A DNA stretch of 64,000 bases from contig JAUCBJ010006780.1 in assembly GCA_032718475.1 (NCBI GenBank), forward strand, positions 52,590 through 116,589. Direction: 5' to 3'. Each line of letters starts with the position of its first letter. The stretch's first letter is position 1. A program made the position numbers and the translations under genes. Positions 44,089-57,700 of the stretch are shown in pieces. The DNA comes from Nemertoderma westbladi. Its lineage: Eukaryota; Xenacoelomorpha; Nemertodermatida; Nemertodermatidae. The notes beneath the pieces are model-generated. The model was given only the letters and a program-made list of their open reading frames with translations, was not told the DNA's origin and did no database searches.

Positions 44089-46271
44089 TGTTACGGTATA
44101 TGGCGCTGTATCCACATATATTAGTCCGTTATACTGTACGCAATATTAGTCCGTTATACTGTATGTAATATTAGTCCGTTGTGCAGCATAATATTTTAGA
44201 TAAGATATAATAGCGAGGTGATATTTAGATAGGGAAACCAAAACGCCCATATATTTGAATCCATCCATTTTGTATAATATGTAGCCCTACCTACGTAATT
44301 TTGTATTAGGATATATGTAGATAGTTCCAGGGTAGCAAGTTTAGTCGGACCCTGGATTTCGTGCTTGCTGATATTAGCTTCAATAGGGCTAGCATATAGG
44401 GACGCTGTCCTGGCCATTCAGCAGCCAGGGACATGATCCATTACCATATATGGTAATAATTTGAGGTTTGGGCAGCAATAGGGCTACAATCCGGCCTCCT
44501 TATTGGACTAACTGCTTCCAGCTTGGTCTAATGCTAGCGCGGACTGGAGAGCCAATAGGAGAGCGATTGAGTCACCCTATTGCATCACCCCATCCGGATC
44601 ACCTATAAATTGGCGGTTTGCCGGTAGAGCTGTATCTATACCTTACAATCCACACCCTTGTACTTGCTGAGCTGTCCCTATTCACCTTTTGACGGATATT
44701 TTAGCGTATTTCTGCAATTTGCTATTTTCGATTAATTTCTCAAAATGATTTGCTAGTGCGATTATTCTTGATTGTGTTTCTCAATTAATCCCATCGATTA
44801 CTGCTAATTACAACTGGAACTATGATTTCTACCTTTTGTTAATGGTTCTATGTGATTCCTTTCTACGCAATAATCCTAAGGGATTTCTGAGACTGTCAGA
44901 CTTTGTGATTTGCATGCGCCGCTACGGTAGCTATTAGCATAATGGAGGGCTAAGGTGCCAGTGGGCGGTGGGCACATCGGGGGGTTGAGCGACTAAGGGA
45001 GAGCGGAGGATTCAAAAGCGAGCAACGCTGGCGGGGGGTCACCGTTGCGGTCGGGTAGTTCACGCTGTGGTATGCAGACCATTCGCCGGTACAGTAATTA
45101 GGGGGCTGATGATCCAGGTTTCGTCTCTATTTAGTATTAGGGGGGCGGAATCAGGTTAGTTAGGAGTCCTATATGTACCCGGGAGAGGCCTGCACGTATC
45201 ACAACGTGGAGTGTGAAGTACGAATAGTGAGTCGCATAACTGTGGGCTATACAGTAGTTAACTGCATAATTGCGAACTGTGATTGCTGACGCTGATTGGT
45301 GTGTTATTGAAGTGTGCCTACGATTGTGAATGTTTAGGTAGGCGCCCCTTTTTCTTTGATTGATTTCTATTTCTTAGTTACAACAATTAGTTACTGATTA
45401 GGTCAAAGTAATACGGTAATTTAGGCAATTACTAGCGAAACCTGTTGCGTAATAAATTAGAATTACGCATTCTGGAACTCTTAGTAATTAGTACGCTGTT
45501 ACATATTTGTGACTGTAATTGATTAGTAAAAATTAAGAATTAGTACGCAGCATAGCGGAGAGTAGCTAAGGTAATAATTAGAGTACTGTAAACTATTCAC
45601 GCTGAGCGGTTATTTGCATTGGCAAGCAATCAGCTAGATCGCACTATTCGGTACACACAACACGCTAGTAATTTGCTGGCCTAAAGCCAGCTGCAGGCAA
45701 GTTTAGACCCAGAGCGGTACTACCCACGTAGAGACAAATACTGTACCATTTTGATAATTTTAAATATTCTCGCATTCACACATACGATAGGGAACCCCCA
45801 GTATTCGCGATTAGAAAAGACATAGGCAATAGCGTGCTTTAATAGTGATAGAATTAGGCGTAAGAATACTCTGAGTGCAAAGCCTCTCGCACTCGTCTTA
45901 AGTAAGCTTAGGGAGCCGACTCGGGTTTATTATTTTGGTTATTCCCGCATGGCTCATAGATTCGAACAGTTAGCTCTCTATCGAGCGATCGGTAGAGAAA
46001 GGAACAAGCGATTTTGCAGGAGCTGTGTAAATTTAGTAAATTATATTAGCGGACGGCAGATTAGCGCCATCTGACGGTAAGTAGCGGTTTTGTATTTAGC
46101 AACCTTTACAATTTAGTAATATCACGCTCCTGATCCCCTTTACTTAACAGTAGAGCAGTCTTTGTGTCTTATTGGTTAGGCGAGAGCTCATTAGGTTGGC
46201 AGAAGGATATTAACGGGTATTTGTCTGTTCAACAGTTCTGCTGTTAGTATAGAGGTCGCGGTTGTTTATCA
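44089..46271 (+). repeat. 5' LTR of BEL/Pao element 2
   Basis: TGTTACGG...TTTATCA, 2,183 bp. It belongs to a subfamily distinct from element 1's LTR: the start lacks one ~30-base repeat of ATTAGTCCGTTAT, and the region after the TATA box differs (CTGTATCTATACC). The CArG palindrome (44444-44453) and TATAAAT (44604-44610) are kept. Confidence 0.92.
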
Positions 46272-46433
46272 GTGATACGTGTTTTGTTTGCTGTAGGCTG
46301 TAGCGTACAGTAAATAGAGTACCGGTATTCTTAGGCTGTTAGTTTAGATTACTGATACTTCGTATCAGTGATACGTGTTATTGGCTGTTGCTTGCAGCGG
46401 TCAATAGTGTATTCTTAGGCTGTTAGTAGTATC
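46272..46433 (+). other. Leader start of element 2, with a ~95-bp duplication
   Basis: TATCAGTGATACGTGTT occurs at about 46267 and again at about 46363, so the first ~95 leader bases are duplicated relative to element 1. The second copy follows a hairpin CTGATAC-TTC-GTATCAG. Homology with element 1 then runs to 46431, where the copia LTR begins. Confidence 0.7.
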
Positions 46434-46654
46434 TGTTAATCTAAAGATGACCAGATACTGTTGTACCGGTAGGTGGTGGTTGGTAGTATGCTCTGTAGGC
46501 CTATCGTTATTGACTGCTGTATTATAATATAGTAGCGTATGTTTGGTGGTGTGTAAATTGAGTTTACTGTCCCGGTTCTGCATACCGGTATCTTAACTAA
46601 CTGCCACATATATATATATATTATTATTATATTTCTCGATATTGATGATTAACA
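46434..46654 (+). repeat. 5' LTR of the copia element
   Basis: 221 bp, TGTTAATC...GATTAACA. It contains one TAGGCCTA (46496-46503) and an AT microsatellite (TATATATATA, ~46607). Boundaries are set by the terminal inverted octamers and by the adjoining primer-binding site. Confidence 0.85.
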
Positions 46655-48731
46655 ATTGGTAGCAGAGCGTTGTGAATTTATATTTGCGTAGCAAGCGAAG
46701 AAATTAATGCGAAGTAGTTAATTAAAGGGATAATTTAGCAAGCGACAATTTACGATAATTTGTGTCAGAGGTTAGTGTTTTAGTTGTTTAATTTCAGCGT
46801 TTAGTGTTTAGTACATGCAGTCATGACAGCCCCCAGTCCGTCAACGACAACCTTCAAAATAAACCCTCCAACATTTAATTCCGCCAGTAAGTCATATGAG
46901 CGATACAAGCAGGAGTTGCTCGCATGGAGAGAAATTACAGATTTACCAAAACCTAAACAAGCGATAGCTATTGCTCTCTCCTTTCCAGACAATGATACCT
47001 CGAAAATACGCGAGAAAGTTTTTGATGAAATTCCATTGGATAATTTAAAGTTGGTCGATGGGTTTGACACTCTTGTTAGATTTCTCGATCTGAAACTTGG
47101 GAAAGACGACCTGGAAGACTGTCTGGAGAAATTTGAAGATTTTGAAGATTATTTCAAATCTCAATCAGAAACAATTTTTGAGTATATATCAAACTTCGAC
47201 CAAAAATATCAACGAATAAAGAAGCATAACATCGTACTTCCTGCCGCAGTTTTGGCTTTCAAGTTAATTCGCAATTCGCGTGTTTCTAAAGAGGAGAAGT
47301 TGCTTGTAATTACCGGTTTAGATTATACAAGGAAAGATGAATTATATGATCAGAGTCAAAAATCACTGAAGAAGTTTATTGGCAAATCCATGACATCTGA
47401 TTCCACTACAACTTCAAATCCGGCAATAAAACTAGAACCGCTATTCTTGGCAGAGAATGAGGAGGCATTGGCAGCTGCGGGCTATTATCGTGGCCAGGGA
47501 TATCGGGGGTTTAGAGGCGCTGGTGGAACTCCAGGTGGAAGTAACTACTTCAATTCTACAAGACGAAATTATGTACCTTATAAGCCTAGCAATCTCGGTT
47601 CTTTTCGATCGGGTGTTAATTATCCAGGCGGAGGTGGGAACATTAGATCAAATTTGGTTCAAGAGAGGAAGGTTAACCCATCAGGTACTGACGGCCGTCC
47701 GCTTACTTGTCGATGTTGTGGTTCGTTTCGTCATCTAATAAAAGATTGCCCAGACACCTGGGAAAACATCGCGAAGGTGAATATAACAGACAATGAAAAC
47801 CATAGAACAGATTATGATAATGAACAGCCACTTTATTTTGATGAATCTGAAAATGTCTTGCTTAGTGTATTTGCTTCATCCAATGAAATGTGGCAGTTGG
47901 GGATCGAAGCAACAAATTGCGCAGTTTTAGATAGTGCTTGCACTAGTACAGTATGTGGTGAGAAATGGCTTAATACTTATCTCTCCTCTCTTAATGATGA
48001 TGACAGAAAACGTGTTGCATTTAATTCCAGTAAAAAAATGTTTAAATTTGGAGCTGGTTCCAAACTTGCTTCAAAGGGGGAGTATGTCCTTCCCGCAGTG
48101 ATTGCAGGCAAGAACGTTTCCATCAGAACAGATATTGTTGATTCTGAAATACCTCTTCTACTATCCAAAACATCTATGAAGAGAGCCCAAATGAAGATCG
48201 ATTTAGAGACTGATACTGCAGAAGTTTTTGGTAAAGTTATAGCTTTGAACATGACATCATCCGGTCATTATTGTCTTCCAATTAGTATTCCAGCTGAGGA
48301 GAATATGATTTTTGCTGTTGATTTTAATGGCCTTGAAAAATGTGAATTACACAAAGTTTTATTAAAAATACATCGACAGTTTGCTCATCCTTCATCAGTG
48401 AAGTTTATTAACTTATTACAAGATGCCGGAGTCTGGAAAGATTCATTTTCAGACATTGTAAACAATATTACAGATAATTGTGATGTCTGTAAGCGATTCA
48501 CAAAGACACGCCCAAGACCTGTTGTTGCTTTGCCTATGGCAAATAGATTTAATGAAGTAATCGCAATTGATTTAAAGGCATGGGAATCAGAATGGATTTT
48601 GCATATGGTTGATGTATGGTCCCGATATAATATATCTGTATTTGTTTCAAACAAGAAGACGTCTACAATTGTTGATAAGATTATGCGAAATTGGGTTGCA
48701 TATTTCGGTACTATGGGTGCAATTATGTCCG
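46434..48731 (+). mobile_element. Ty1/copia-type element, 3'-truncated, nested in element 2
   Basis: The 221-bp 5' LTR (46434-46654) starts TGTTAATC and ends GATTAACA, a perfect 8-bp inverted pair. TGGTAGCAGAGC follows two bases later (46657-46668), the initiator-tRNA-Met type primer site typical of copia elements. The coding region opens at 46823. The element stops inside integrase: from about 48729 the sequence is BEL leader again (GTATTAAGTAATAA, shared with 14079-14092 of element 1). Reverse transcriptase, RNase H and the 3' LTR are absent. It inserted after AGTAGTAT of the leader. Confidence 0.88.
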
Positions 48732-48778
48732 TATTAAGTAATAAATTAGAGCACGTGATCGTCTGCTGTAGGCTATAG
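46823..48778 (+). pseudogene. Copia gag-protease-integrase, truncated
   Basis: The 651-codon frame begins with a copia-type Gag (UBN2-like helical region, residues ~10-190), then a Gly/Arg-rich linker and the knuckle CRCCGSFRHLIKDC at ~294. The retropepsin AVLDSACTSTVCG is at ~368. The HH/CC zinc region before integrase (HRQFAHPSSVKF ... CDVCKRF) is at ~514-560. The start of the integrase core (VIAIDLKAWES, first Asp) is at ~583. It breaks off before the second catalytic Asp. The last ~16 codons before the stop at 48778 are BEL leader, not copia. Within the part present no stop or frameshift is seen, so the truncation is the only lesion. Confidence 0.85.
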
Positions 48779-49849
48779 GCTAGCGTACAGTAAGACATTG
48801 AGTATATTCTTTTAGGCTGTTAGTTTAGATTACTGTATTCACTGGCTGCGTACAATAGTACAGTAGTACATTAGGCTGATTGCTGTTACTGCGTACGGTA
48901 GAAAGGACATTTGTTTTGCTGTACCACATACAGTATTCTTTAGGCTGTTAGGTTGGTGTACTGTTTTACTTACTGTACTGCATACAGTGGATGTACGGTA
49001 GTGCGTTTTTGCTAATTGCGAATACAGCAGTTCCTTAGGCCTTAGGGCAAATTGTAATTAGTAAGTGTTTTGAAAATTTTAGCTAGGTTTGCGAGAATTC
49101 AGTTTCGGTCAAAATTATTTTGTAAAATTCTAGAGTTTTGTACCGGTATGTTAGGTAACCGCTTAGTTATTTTATACCATCTGGAGATACATGGCAAGAC
49201 GGAACTTCTGAGTTTGGGGTTCGTGTGGGTCTGCGGGTTCGGTTTGCAATCAGCAAAGGGCCTGAATCTTTGGACGCGGACGTGGAATCTCACAGCAAAC
49301 AAGGTTAGTTGTTCTGTTGGCACCATTGTGTTTGTGGAAGCAGTAAAAAATTATCGGTTGTTTAACTGCGAAGCTGAACTCAATTTATTAGTTAGGATAT
49401 TTAGGTTTAGCCGGCCATGGTTTTTTGAATCGCTCAAGTTAGAGAGAGAGTTAGAGAGAGTCGCAACCCGAAGATGTAGCCACGCGCTAGTGGATACATA
49501 TAATATTTGAAATTAAAATTACGTTGATTAGAGCTATATATAAAATTAGAAATATTCGGGTGGCAAGTATATTTTGAATATTTTGTATTAGATTCAAAGT
49601 TATTTTGTGCTATACCGGTATTTAATACTATATAGTAGCTATATAATAATATTTTTGTTTAAATATTGTGCTAGTATTTGCTATAACTATATACCCCATT
49701 AAATTCACAATATTGCATTGCGAATTTATTTTGACATTTTGGACCAACTGATTATTTGACAAATAATTTGACCGTATTTCGGTTAAATTATAATTATATC
49801 TCGAACCTTTGCGAGATATTTTTGCCGGAAGGCAAACATTATTTAGACT
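48732..49849 (+). other. Remaining leader of element 2
   Basis: Homologous to 14083-15185 of element 1. It includes the small leader ORF (49148-49510, with the 9-base insertion CCGGCCATG) and the three hairpins at 49763-49837 before ATG 49850. Confidence 0.75.
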
Positions 49850-52800
49850 ATGAGTGTCTCAGACAAGGAGGCACTAGAGGACAGCTATGAGATGGCGGCT
49901 GGACCGCCGACTGACGATAGCGTAAATATTACTGTTGACGACAATGCCGACTATGACGACGCAGCGAGCGACGCTGACGTAAGTGAACAGGAGGACGAGA
50001 CAGTGACTAGTGAGGAAGAACAACAACCAGAGATAATAGTATTAGGATCCCCTACCACTACTGTAAGGAAGGACCGCACAGCAGCCCGGACAGAGGTGAG
50101 TGATAGGGAGGGTAGTGTAGCAGAAGCGAGAGCCCGGAGCCCGGTTTCCAGACCTGTGGGTATGGTAAGTGCCGTGGTCCCGACGGCTGTAAGGAGTACC
50201 CGTAGTTCCCGAAATAATCCTTCAAGTCCACCGAGTGTAAGTCAGGTAAGTGATAGAGAGTTCGACACTGCGATAAAGAAGAAACTTCGCGCGCACGCCG
50301 GACATATAACTCGGACGGCGGACAAGGTAAGGAAAATGTTAGCCGACTCAGCGAACATCGGGAGGGTAGAGTTAGTAGAGATTAGAAGAGGATATAACTC
50401 AGCGTTATTCAAGCAGACGGAGGAGCTTGCAGTCCTAGGGAAGAAGGCAGTAGAGTCTCAGTCGAGCGACGTGGCGACGAGGATTTACGACAGGGTTTTA
50501 GCAGCCTTGTTGGAGCACCGCGAGTTATCGGAGCGATTCCGACGAGTTAGGACGGAGAACTGGCTGCTATGGGCATCACAAGCGCAGGCGACTCAGGTGA
50601 GTGACGCAGAGTTGAGAGACTTAGTGGAGCGAGAAGAGATCCAGGATAAAGAGGAGCGCCGTTATCAGAGGGAAGTTACTAGCTGGCTGATGCAGAATGG
50701 AGTGGTGGTACCGGGTCAGGTGCTACCGACGACGGAGAACATTCAACAGAGGACGTTGACTCCACCCGACGATGCATCCAGAGACAGCAGCGATTCCCAG
50801 GTTAGTCACGCGCGAGGTAAGGTTATATGTGCTAGATCCCTTGTTTCGCACAACTCGGCGGAGGAGAGAAGACGCCGACTAGACGAACAGCAGGCGGAAG
50901 TTTTGCGTGCATCGGAAGCACGGAAGGAAGCCGAGCGGGAACGCGAGCGCACACGTAAGTTAGACGCATAGTTGCGAGAGTTGGAAGAGAAAGGTAAGCG
51001 TGAACAAGCGGAACGCGAACAGGAAGAACGCGAACTCCAACTCCAACGCGAACGCGAAGAACGCGAACTCGAACTCCAACGCGAACGCGAACTCCAACTC
51101 GAACGCGAGCGCAAGGAGCGCGAACTTGAGCACGAGAGGGAGCGACGGGCGTTGTATGAAAAGAAGGCGCGTGTGGAAGAAGAGGGCGCAGCGAGATGAG
51201 CAAGGGAGGAAGAAGAACGTAAACTGGCGCAGTTGGAAAGTGCGAGATTAAGTTTAGAGAGCGAAGAACGGACTAGGAAGGCGAACGAAATCGCCGAGAA
51301 GGGGATGCGAATGATCGAAGAATGTGGGGCGAGTGTAGGGACTGAGTTGCGAGAACTGTTCGCACTGCAGAAGGCCGAACAGGAAGCGAGAACTCCGACT
51401 ATACGCGAGTCGACGACGACCAGAATTCCTATACCCGGTCCAGCTATTACGAGTACACGGATCGCTAAACCGTTCTCTACATATCGCACGCCAGTTGGTA
51501 TTAGTGCTTCACCTATCGCGCAAAATCCACGGCATCAGAACATCGCACCACTACACACCGAACACGACGATGAAGAGTTTAGAGAAACTCAGACGGGACG
51601 AGTACTTGGCGAACCGAACCCGCGGGTTTGGAATACGCGGACGGAGCGCCGACCCAGTTCGACGGAGAACTTCCGGGTTAAACCGGAAGAGGGATCATAT
51701 GAGAGACAGCGGATTACTCAGATAGAGCCGACTATACAACAGAACCCTAGCCAGGAATTTATTACGAGGGATGAGTTAAGTGCTAGTTTAGCGCAAGCTA
51801 TATCGCCGCACATCCAACCTATAACGGACATGCTTAGTAACCTAAGGTTAAAGGAAGCAGCCCAGGTAAGGAGTAATTCTAATCCTAGCAGGCCTGAGTT
51901 AGATAAAGTCCAGCCTAGTCAACGAGTACGCATATCGGAGGAGACTATACCACATAGACCTCAGGTAAGGACGCCTGTCCCGAATATCCATAATCCCAAT
52001 TTCGAAAATTCGGCGGAAAGATTTATTGAGGAAGCTTGGGTCAGGGCCTCGGCGCGCAAACCATCGCGAGCGCTAAGGACTGACACCGAGTCAAGCGATG
52101 AAGAGGAAGAAATGAGACGTCAGAAGTCCCGAAACTATAAGGAAAGAAGGACGGACGCGGAGCAGGTAAGTTGGAACCACCGGGAAAGGAACAGACTTAA
52201 CAACCCTGCGGAACTAAACCATTTGTTAACCCGGAACGACGCAACCCTTAGGGACATAGGTAAGTTTGCTGCTAGGCAAGGACTGCCGACGCAACAACCC
52301 CAGAAGTTTATGGGCAACCATAAGCATTGGAGGACCTTCAAAACCTATGTCGACGAGCAGCTAACCAACAGCACCTTTACTCCCAACGAGAAGTTCAACT
52401 ATTTGCTTCAGATGCTCCATCGAGAACCTAGAGCCATTGCTGATAACTTCGTTGGCAATGAAAGAGCATTCGAGTTAGCGATGAAGACGCTTAGTGACAT
52501 CTACGGGAATAAAACCAAGATGGCGCAGTCGATAGTAGAAGACTTGGGTAAGGGCGGAAGGATTACAACTCCGTTAGAGCTGTTGAACTTAGCGAACGCT
52601 ATTTCGAACGCATTGGACATCTTGAGGACGGTGAATCTACCTCATCATGGTGATCACGCCGAAGTTTTGAAAAGCGTAATAAGACGTCTAAACATGCGTT
52701 ATCGACAGAAATGGCGCAAATTAGAGAATAAGTTGGAGGGCCAAGGTAAAGTATTGACACTTCAGCATATTCATGACATGATAGCCACAGACGCAGTAGC

Positions 52801-54706
52801 AGAGATGAAATCAAACTTCTCAGAAGAGAATATGAGAGAGTCTAAACCTGTTACCGGTAAGTCTATGGTAAGTTTTGACGATGACAGGACCACTGTGACA
52901 TTTAACTCGGTAGACAGATATAATTCGAGTACCCCAGCCTTTAGATCAGACTCGCGAGTATGGTCAGGTGAGCGGTTAGATAGACCTAGGTTAAAGCAAC
53001 AGGAGTTGCCGGATGGATTTGTAGGTTGCCAATACTGTTTACTAAAGGAGGTAAGATTTGACGATCATAAGTTAGATAGTTGCAGACGGTTCAAAGAATT
53101 AAATTCGGAACAGAGAAGAGTTCAAGTGCGGACGTTGGACACCTGTTGGGCATGTCTTGCGCCAGGTCATGTACGGCGGCAGTGCCCGAACAGCAAGGAC
53201 GGATGCATGGAATGCGGCAGACTACATCACAAGTTGCTACATGCGGATTTCCACACCCCAACGGACCGTTACTTACAGCGAAATCCTCACAGGAAGGGGA
53301 GCAAAGAACCCATATCGATAAGGAGGAATACGTACACTGGCATCCAGGACGATGGTTATCAACCAGGTTCGTCGGACGAGGATGGCGAGTCGAGCGCGAG
53401 AGAGGTGACCTGCCAAGGTTTCACCGCGGATAGTTCATCGACCAGCGCGCGGACGTATCTATCATCGGCCACGTCGGAAATATTTAGCGTGATTCCGGTG
53501 AAACTCACTGGCGATAAGGGATCGAAGCGAATATATGTGATGTTGGACACTGCGTCCACATTATCTTATATTGACGAGGAAGTGGCGAGAGCTGTTTCTA
53601 GCTTCCAGGATGCCGAGGAAATCCAAATAGAGTTGAAGTCTATGCATGGGGTAGGAGACCTCAAGGGACACAGAATTTCGGTAGAACTAGACTCCCTACT
53701 TCCGAGAGACCAACACACTCGACAAGAACGGAAAGCTTTGCCATTGGACGGATTTAAGTGTCTAGCTATGAAGGGATTCGGCAGGCAGTTAGGTAAGGTG
53801 CCGCCGATGAGTCCCATAGCACAGGAGTATTTTGACAAGCGCAGGATACCCAGACATCAGGTAGGTTATAGGAATGTTTCCATGTTGATTGGTGCAGAAC
53901 AGCTGATCGCACACCAAATATGGGAAACGAGACCAGCTGAGCCGCATGTCAATGGACCACATGCCCATAGGACCATACTAGGTTGGTATACAAGAGTACC
54001 CATGTCTTATGAGTTTACAGGTGGCGACAAGCCAATGAACAGATACGATGAATTACAGCCTATAATTCAACCACCGTTAGTAGAACCGCCAGACATAGAC
54101 GAGTTTAGGAGAACCTGTATTGACCACTATAGTGACTTTAGCGAGTCGGACGAGGAGTTGATTCCCGATAATGTTAGGTTGTCGGAACCACTTCATAACG
54201 ACCGGACAGATAGTGAACCCGAGGACTACTGTTATCAGACCCGTGGGTCTGGTTCAGCGGCCCACGCTACTTATCTGACTAACGTTTTGACTTATACAGA
54301 CATAGTGGAGGGTCAAGTGGCTAAATATCGAGACCTAGACATTTTCCAATACAGTGAGGAGGAATTACAGAAGGAATTGATACGCCAGGACCTCGAGACA
54401 GGAGCCAGAACCGTCGAATGGCTGGATAGGGACGCAATGGAACCCGGTGGATATGACCTAGCCATGTCTACTGATGAGAAGCGGTCGCTGGAGATGATGG
54501 AAGATACCATACGTCTGCTACCGACTGGACATTTTGAAGTTGGAATGTTGTGGCGTCAACAACCACCTAAGTTGGAGAACAACTACAACTTAGCCTTGAA
54601 AAGATTAAACGGAGTAAGGGCTCGGTTGTTGAGGAATCCGAACATTAGGGAGAAGATTGCACCCAGATCAACAACTATTTTGCCAAGGGATTTGCTGGGA
54701 AGGTAG
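49850..54706 (+). pseudogene. gag: ORF1 gag and start of pol, element 2, with two in-frame stops and a frameshift
   Basis: The start at 49850 corresponds to 15186. The frame is stopped by TAG at 50969-50971 and TGA at 51197-51199; element 1 has AAG and CGA at these codons, so both are single-base nonsense changes. It remains in phase through the DUF1759-like region, zinc knuckles (CWACLAPGHVRRQC) and protease (MLDTASTLSY), with no break where element 1 has its stop and its 8-bp deletion. A missing base near 54656 shifts the frame just upstream of reverse transcriptase. The charged helical tract is shorter than in element 1 because several 11-residue repeats are missing. Confidence 0.88.
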
Positions 54707-57700
54707 AGGACCCTGACTTAGTGACAGACCAGACTTATTACCTCCCACACCACTATGTGACTCACCCTGACAAGCCTGACAAAGTCCGAGTAGTCAACGA
54801 CTGCGCAGCAGTCTATAGAGGTATGTCCCTGAATTCAGAGTTGATGGATGATCCCAACCTGAACAATTATTTGATTGGAATACTGTTGCGTTTTAGACAG
54901 CGGCGATTCGCATTTACTTGTGACATCGAGGCGATGTTCCACCAGGTAAGAGCCTGTAAGGCAGACCAGGATAGCCTTCGCTTTCTCTGGTATGAGAATG
55001 AAAACTTATCCGGCCCAGTGGTTACATACCAGATGTACGTAAGGATATTTGGCGCCCGAGATAGTCCAAACGGCACGCTGTTTGTTCTAAAGAAAACGGC
55101 AACAGCCCAGATTGGTAAGTATCCAGTAGAGGTTATCGAGTCCATCTTGAGAAACTTCTACATGGACGACGGATTGGTGTCCAAGGACACAGCGGAACAA
55201 GCCATAGAAGTGGCTCACGGCCTGCAAGAGTGCTTGGCTACAGGGGGTTTTCCTCTAACCAAGGTCACTACGAACTCGGAGGCCCTATTAGAATCGTTCC
55301 CGGTGAAAGATCGCGGGAGCGGAGACATTGAATTGGGGGTAGAACCAATCCCCATGGCGCGAGTACTGGGACTCGCTTGGAACCCGAACTCAGATAAGTT
55401 CCAGGTAAGAGTTAGATTTGAGCCCAGTAGCCCAGACAAAGTTTTGACAAAGAGAATTTGCTTATCGACATTGAGTAGACTATTTGACCCGATGAACTTT
55501 ATCAGTCCGGTAATATTACAGGCACGAGCGTGCATGAGGAAAATTTGGTTGTCCGACCTAGAGTGGGACGAACCAATATCTCCTATACATGCAAAGCAGT
55601 GGAGAGAGTGGGAAGCCGAGTTACATCTATTGAAAAACATAGATGTACCCCGTTCCTACTTTCCGAATCAGCTGGTATTTCCAGCTGATCTCGAACTGCA
55701 TCTGTTTAGTGACGCAAGTGACACCGGCTTTGGTATGGTAGCCTACCTTCGCCGAGAGGTAAGTCAGGACAAATTTGAGACGGCCTTTGTGACTTCTAGA
55801 TCAAAGACAATGCCGGTCAAATACATGACTGTCCCTCGTGCAGAGTTACAGGCGGCTGTAGTTTCAGTCGAGGTAAGTAAGCAGATAACTGAGGAGTTAG
55901 ACACGACATTGACCTTATTCTATTGGATGGACGCATCCTTAGTGTTAGTATACATTGCGGCCGACAATATTGCACTAAAGACATTTGTGGCCAACAGACG
56001 CGCTCAGATCGTTGATTTTTCGACGAAGGAACAATGGAGACATTGTCCGGGAGTGTTGTACCAGGCCGACATAACTTCGAGAGGTGCAATGCCGGCGGAA
56101 TTCTGTCAGGAAGAGTCGCAGGAGTTTTGGTTACATGGACCTGATTTTCTAACGAGGACACAGGAACATTGGCCAGAGCGACTAAAGATAGTGACCAATC
56201 CGATGCCTGAAGATGCAGAAGTCAAGGTGGAGAAAGTCTCTAAGTCGAAGTCTAAAGCCAAACTTAAGTCATTGGAGCGGCCTGAAGAGTCATTGGAGCG
56301 GCCTGAAGAGTCATTGGAGCGGCCCGGAGACCTATCAGACCAACAGACTTACGTGACTACTAGGTCAGAAAGGGTAAGTTATGACATCAAACCACCCTTA
56401 CAGACTAAACCAGAGTCACAATTGGTAAGTGACGGACAGAAAATGACCGACAAAATGGATCCTTTGGTTTCCAAACCTGCGGGTTTGGATTCGAAACTTC
56501 CATCGACTAGCGGACAACCGTCGCTGGCATTAGAGTCATGCAGTGTTTATGACAAATTACTAAATTCGTCTGCCTCTTGGCTGACAATTTGTAAAAGAAC
56601 TGCGTGGTTAAGCCGATACATTTTGTACCTTTGTTTAAAACATTCGGAACATTTGAGAGAACCATTGAGCACTAATAGTGAGCGAATTCGGAAATTGAAA
56701 CAACCTCTGACAGAGGATGAGATTGATCAAGCGGAATTAAAGCATTTGAAGCATTATCAAATGTGTGCCTTCCCAAAAGAATTCCATCTATTATCGGCTC
56801 AACGACCAGTTCTCTATAAACCCCTTAGAAAATGGAGTCCATTAATCCATAAGGGTTTGATTTGTCATAGATCGAGAATCCAGACTGTCGACATAAACTC
56901 ACAGTCTCGGTTCCCAGTGATAATCCCTAGTCACCCAATAGAATTGCAAAGAGCGATTCTATGGGATATACACAAGAGGTTGCATCACGCGGGAAAGTTA
57001 CACTGTTTGTCGGCAGCGAGACAGCGATTCATTCTATTGCAGCCAAGCAGGGCAGTCGGCACTATGTACGACGCCTGTCTGGTTTGCAAGAGAGTGAACG
57101 CCAGAGTATTGGAACAGGAGATGGCTGAACTCCCGGAAGCGAGAGTGCAGGCATATGACCCACCCTTTACGAACACAGGGGTGGATTGTTTTGGTCCGAT
57201 TGAGGCAAAGAGTGGACGGCTGACCCACAAGCGATGGGGTCTGCTACTGACATGTATGGCTAGTAGAGCCATACACATTGAGCGTGTGGCAGACATGTCG
57301 ACCAAATCTCTGCTCCTGGCCTTAAAGAGATTTATGGCCAGGAGAGGACTAGTAAAGGCGTTCTACTCCGATAAGGGTACAAACTTTGTCGGGGGGAATA
57401 GCGAGTTGAACGCGGCTCATAAAGCGGCACAGAATAAGGAAATTTCTGCAGAACTTTTGCCGCAAAGAGTAGAATGGAGATTTAATACTCCAGAAAGTCC
57501 TTGGAGAGGAGGAAGTTGGGAGCGTTTAGTTCGCTCTGTAAAGCAGGCCATTGCCAAAACATTGCCTGTGAACAAACAACTTACCGACGACGAACTGGTC
57601 ACAGCTTTCATCGAAATCGAGCATACCCTAAACTCGAGGCCGATAGTTATGTTGCCAGACGGTGTTGCATTAACGCCGAATCATTTGCTAATGCAGAGTC

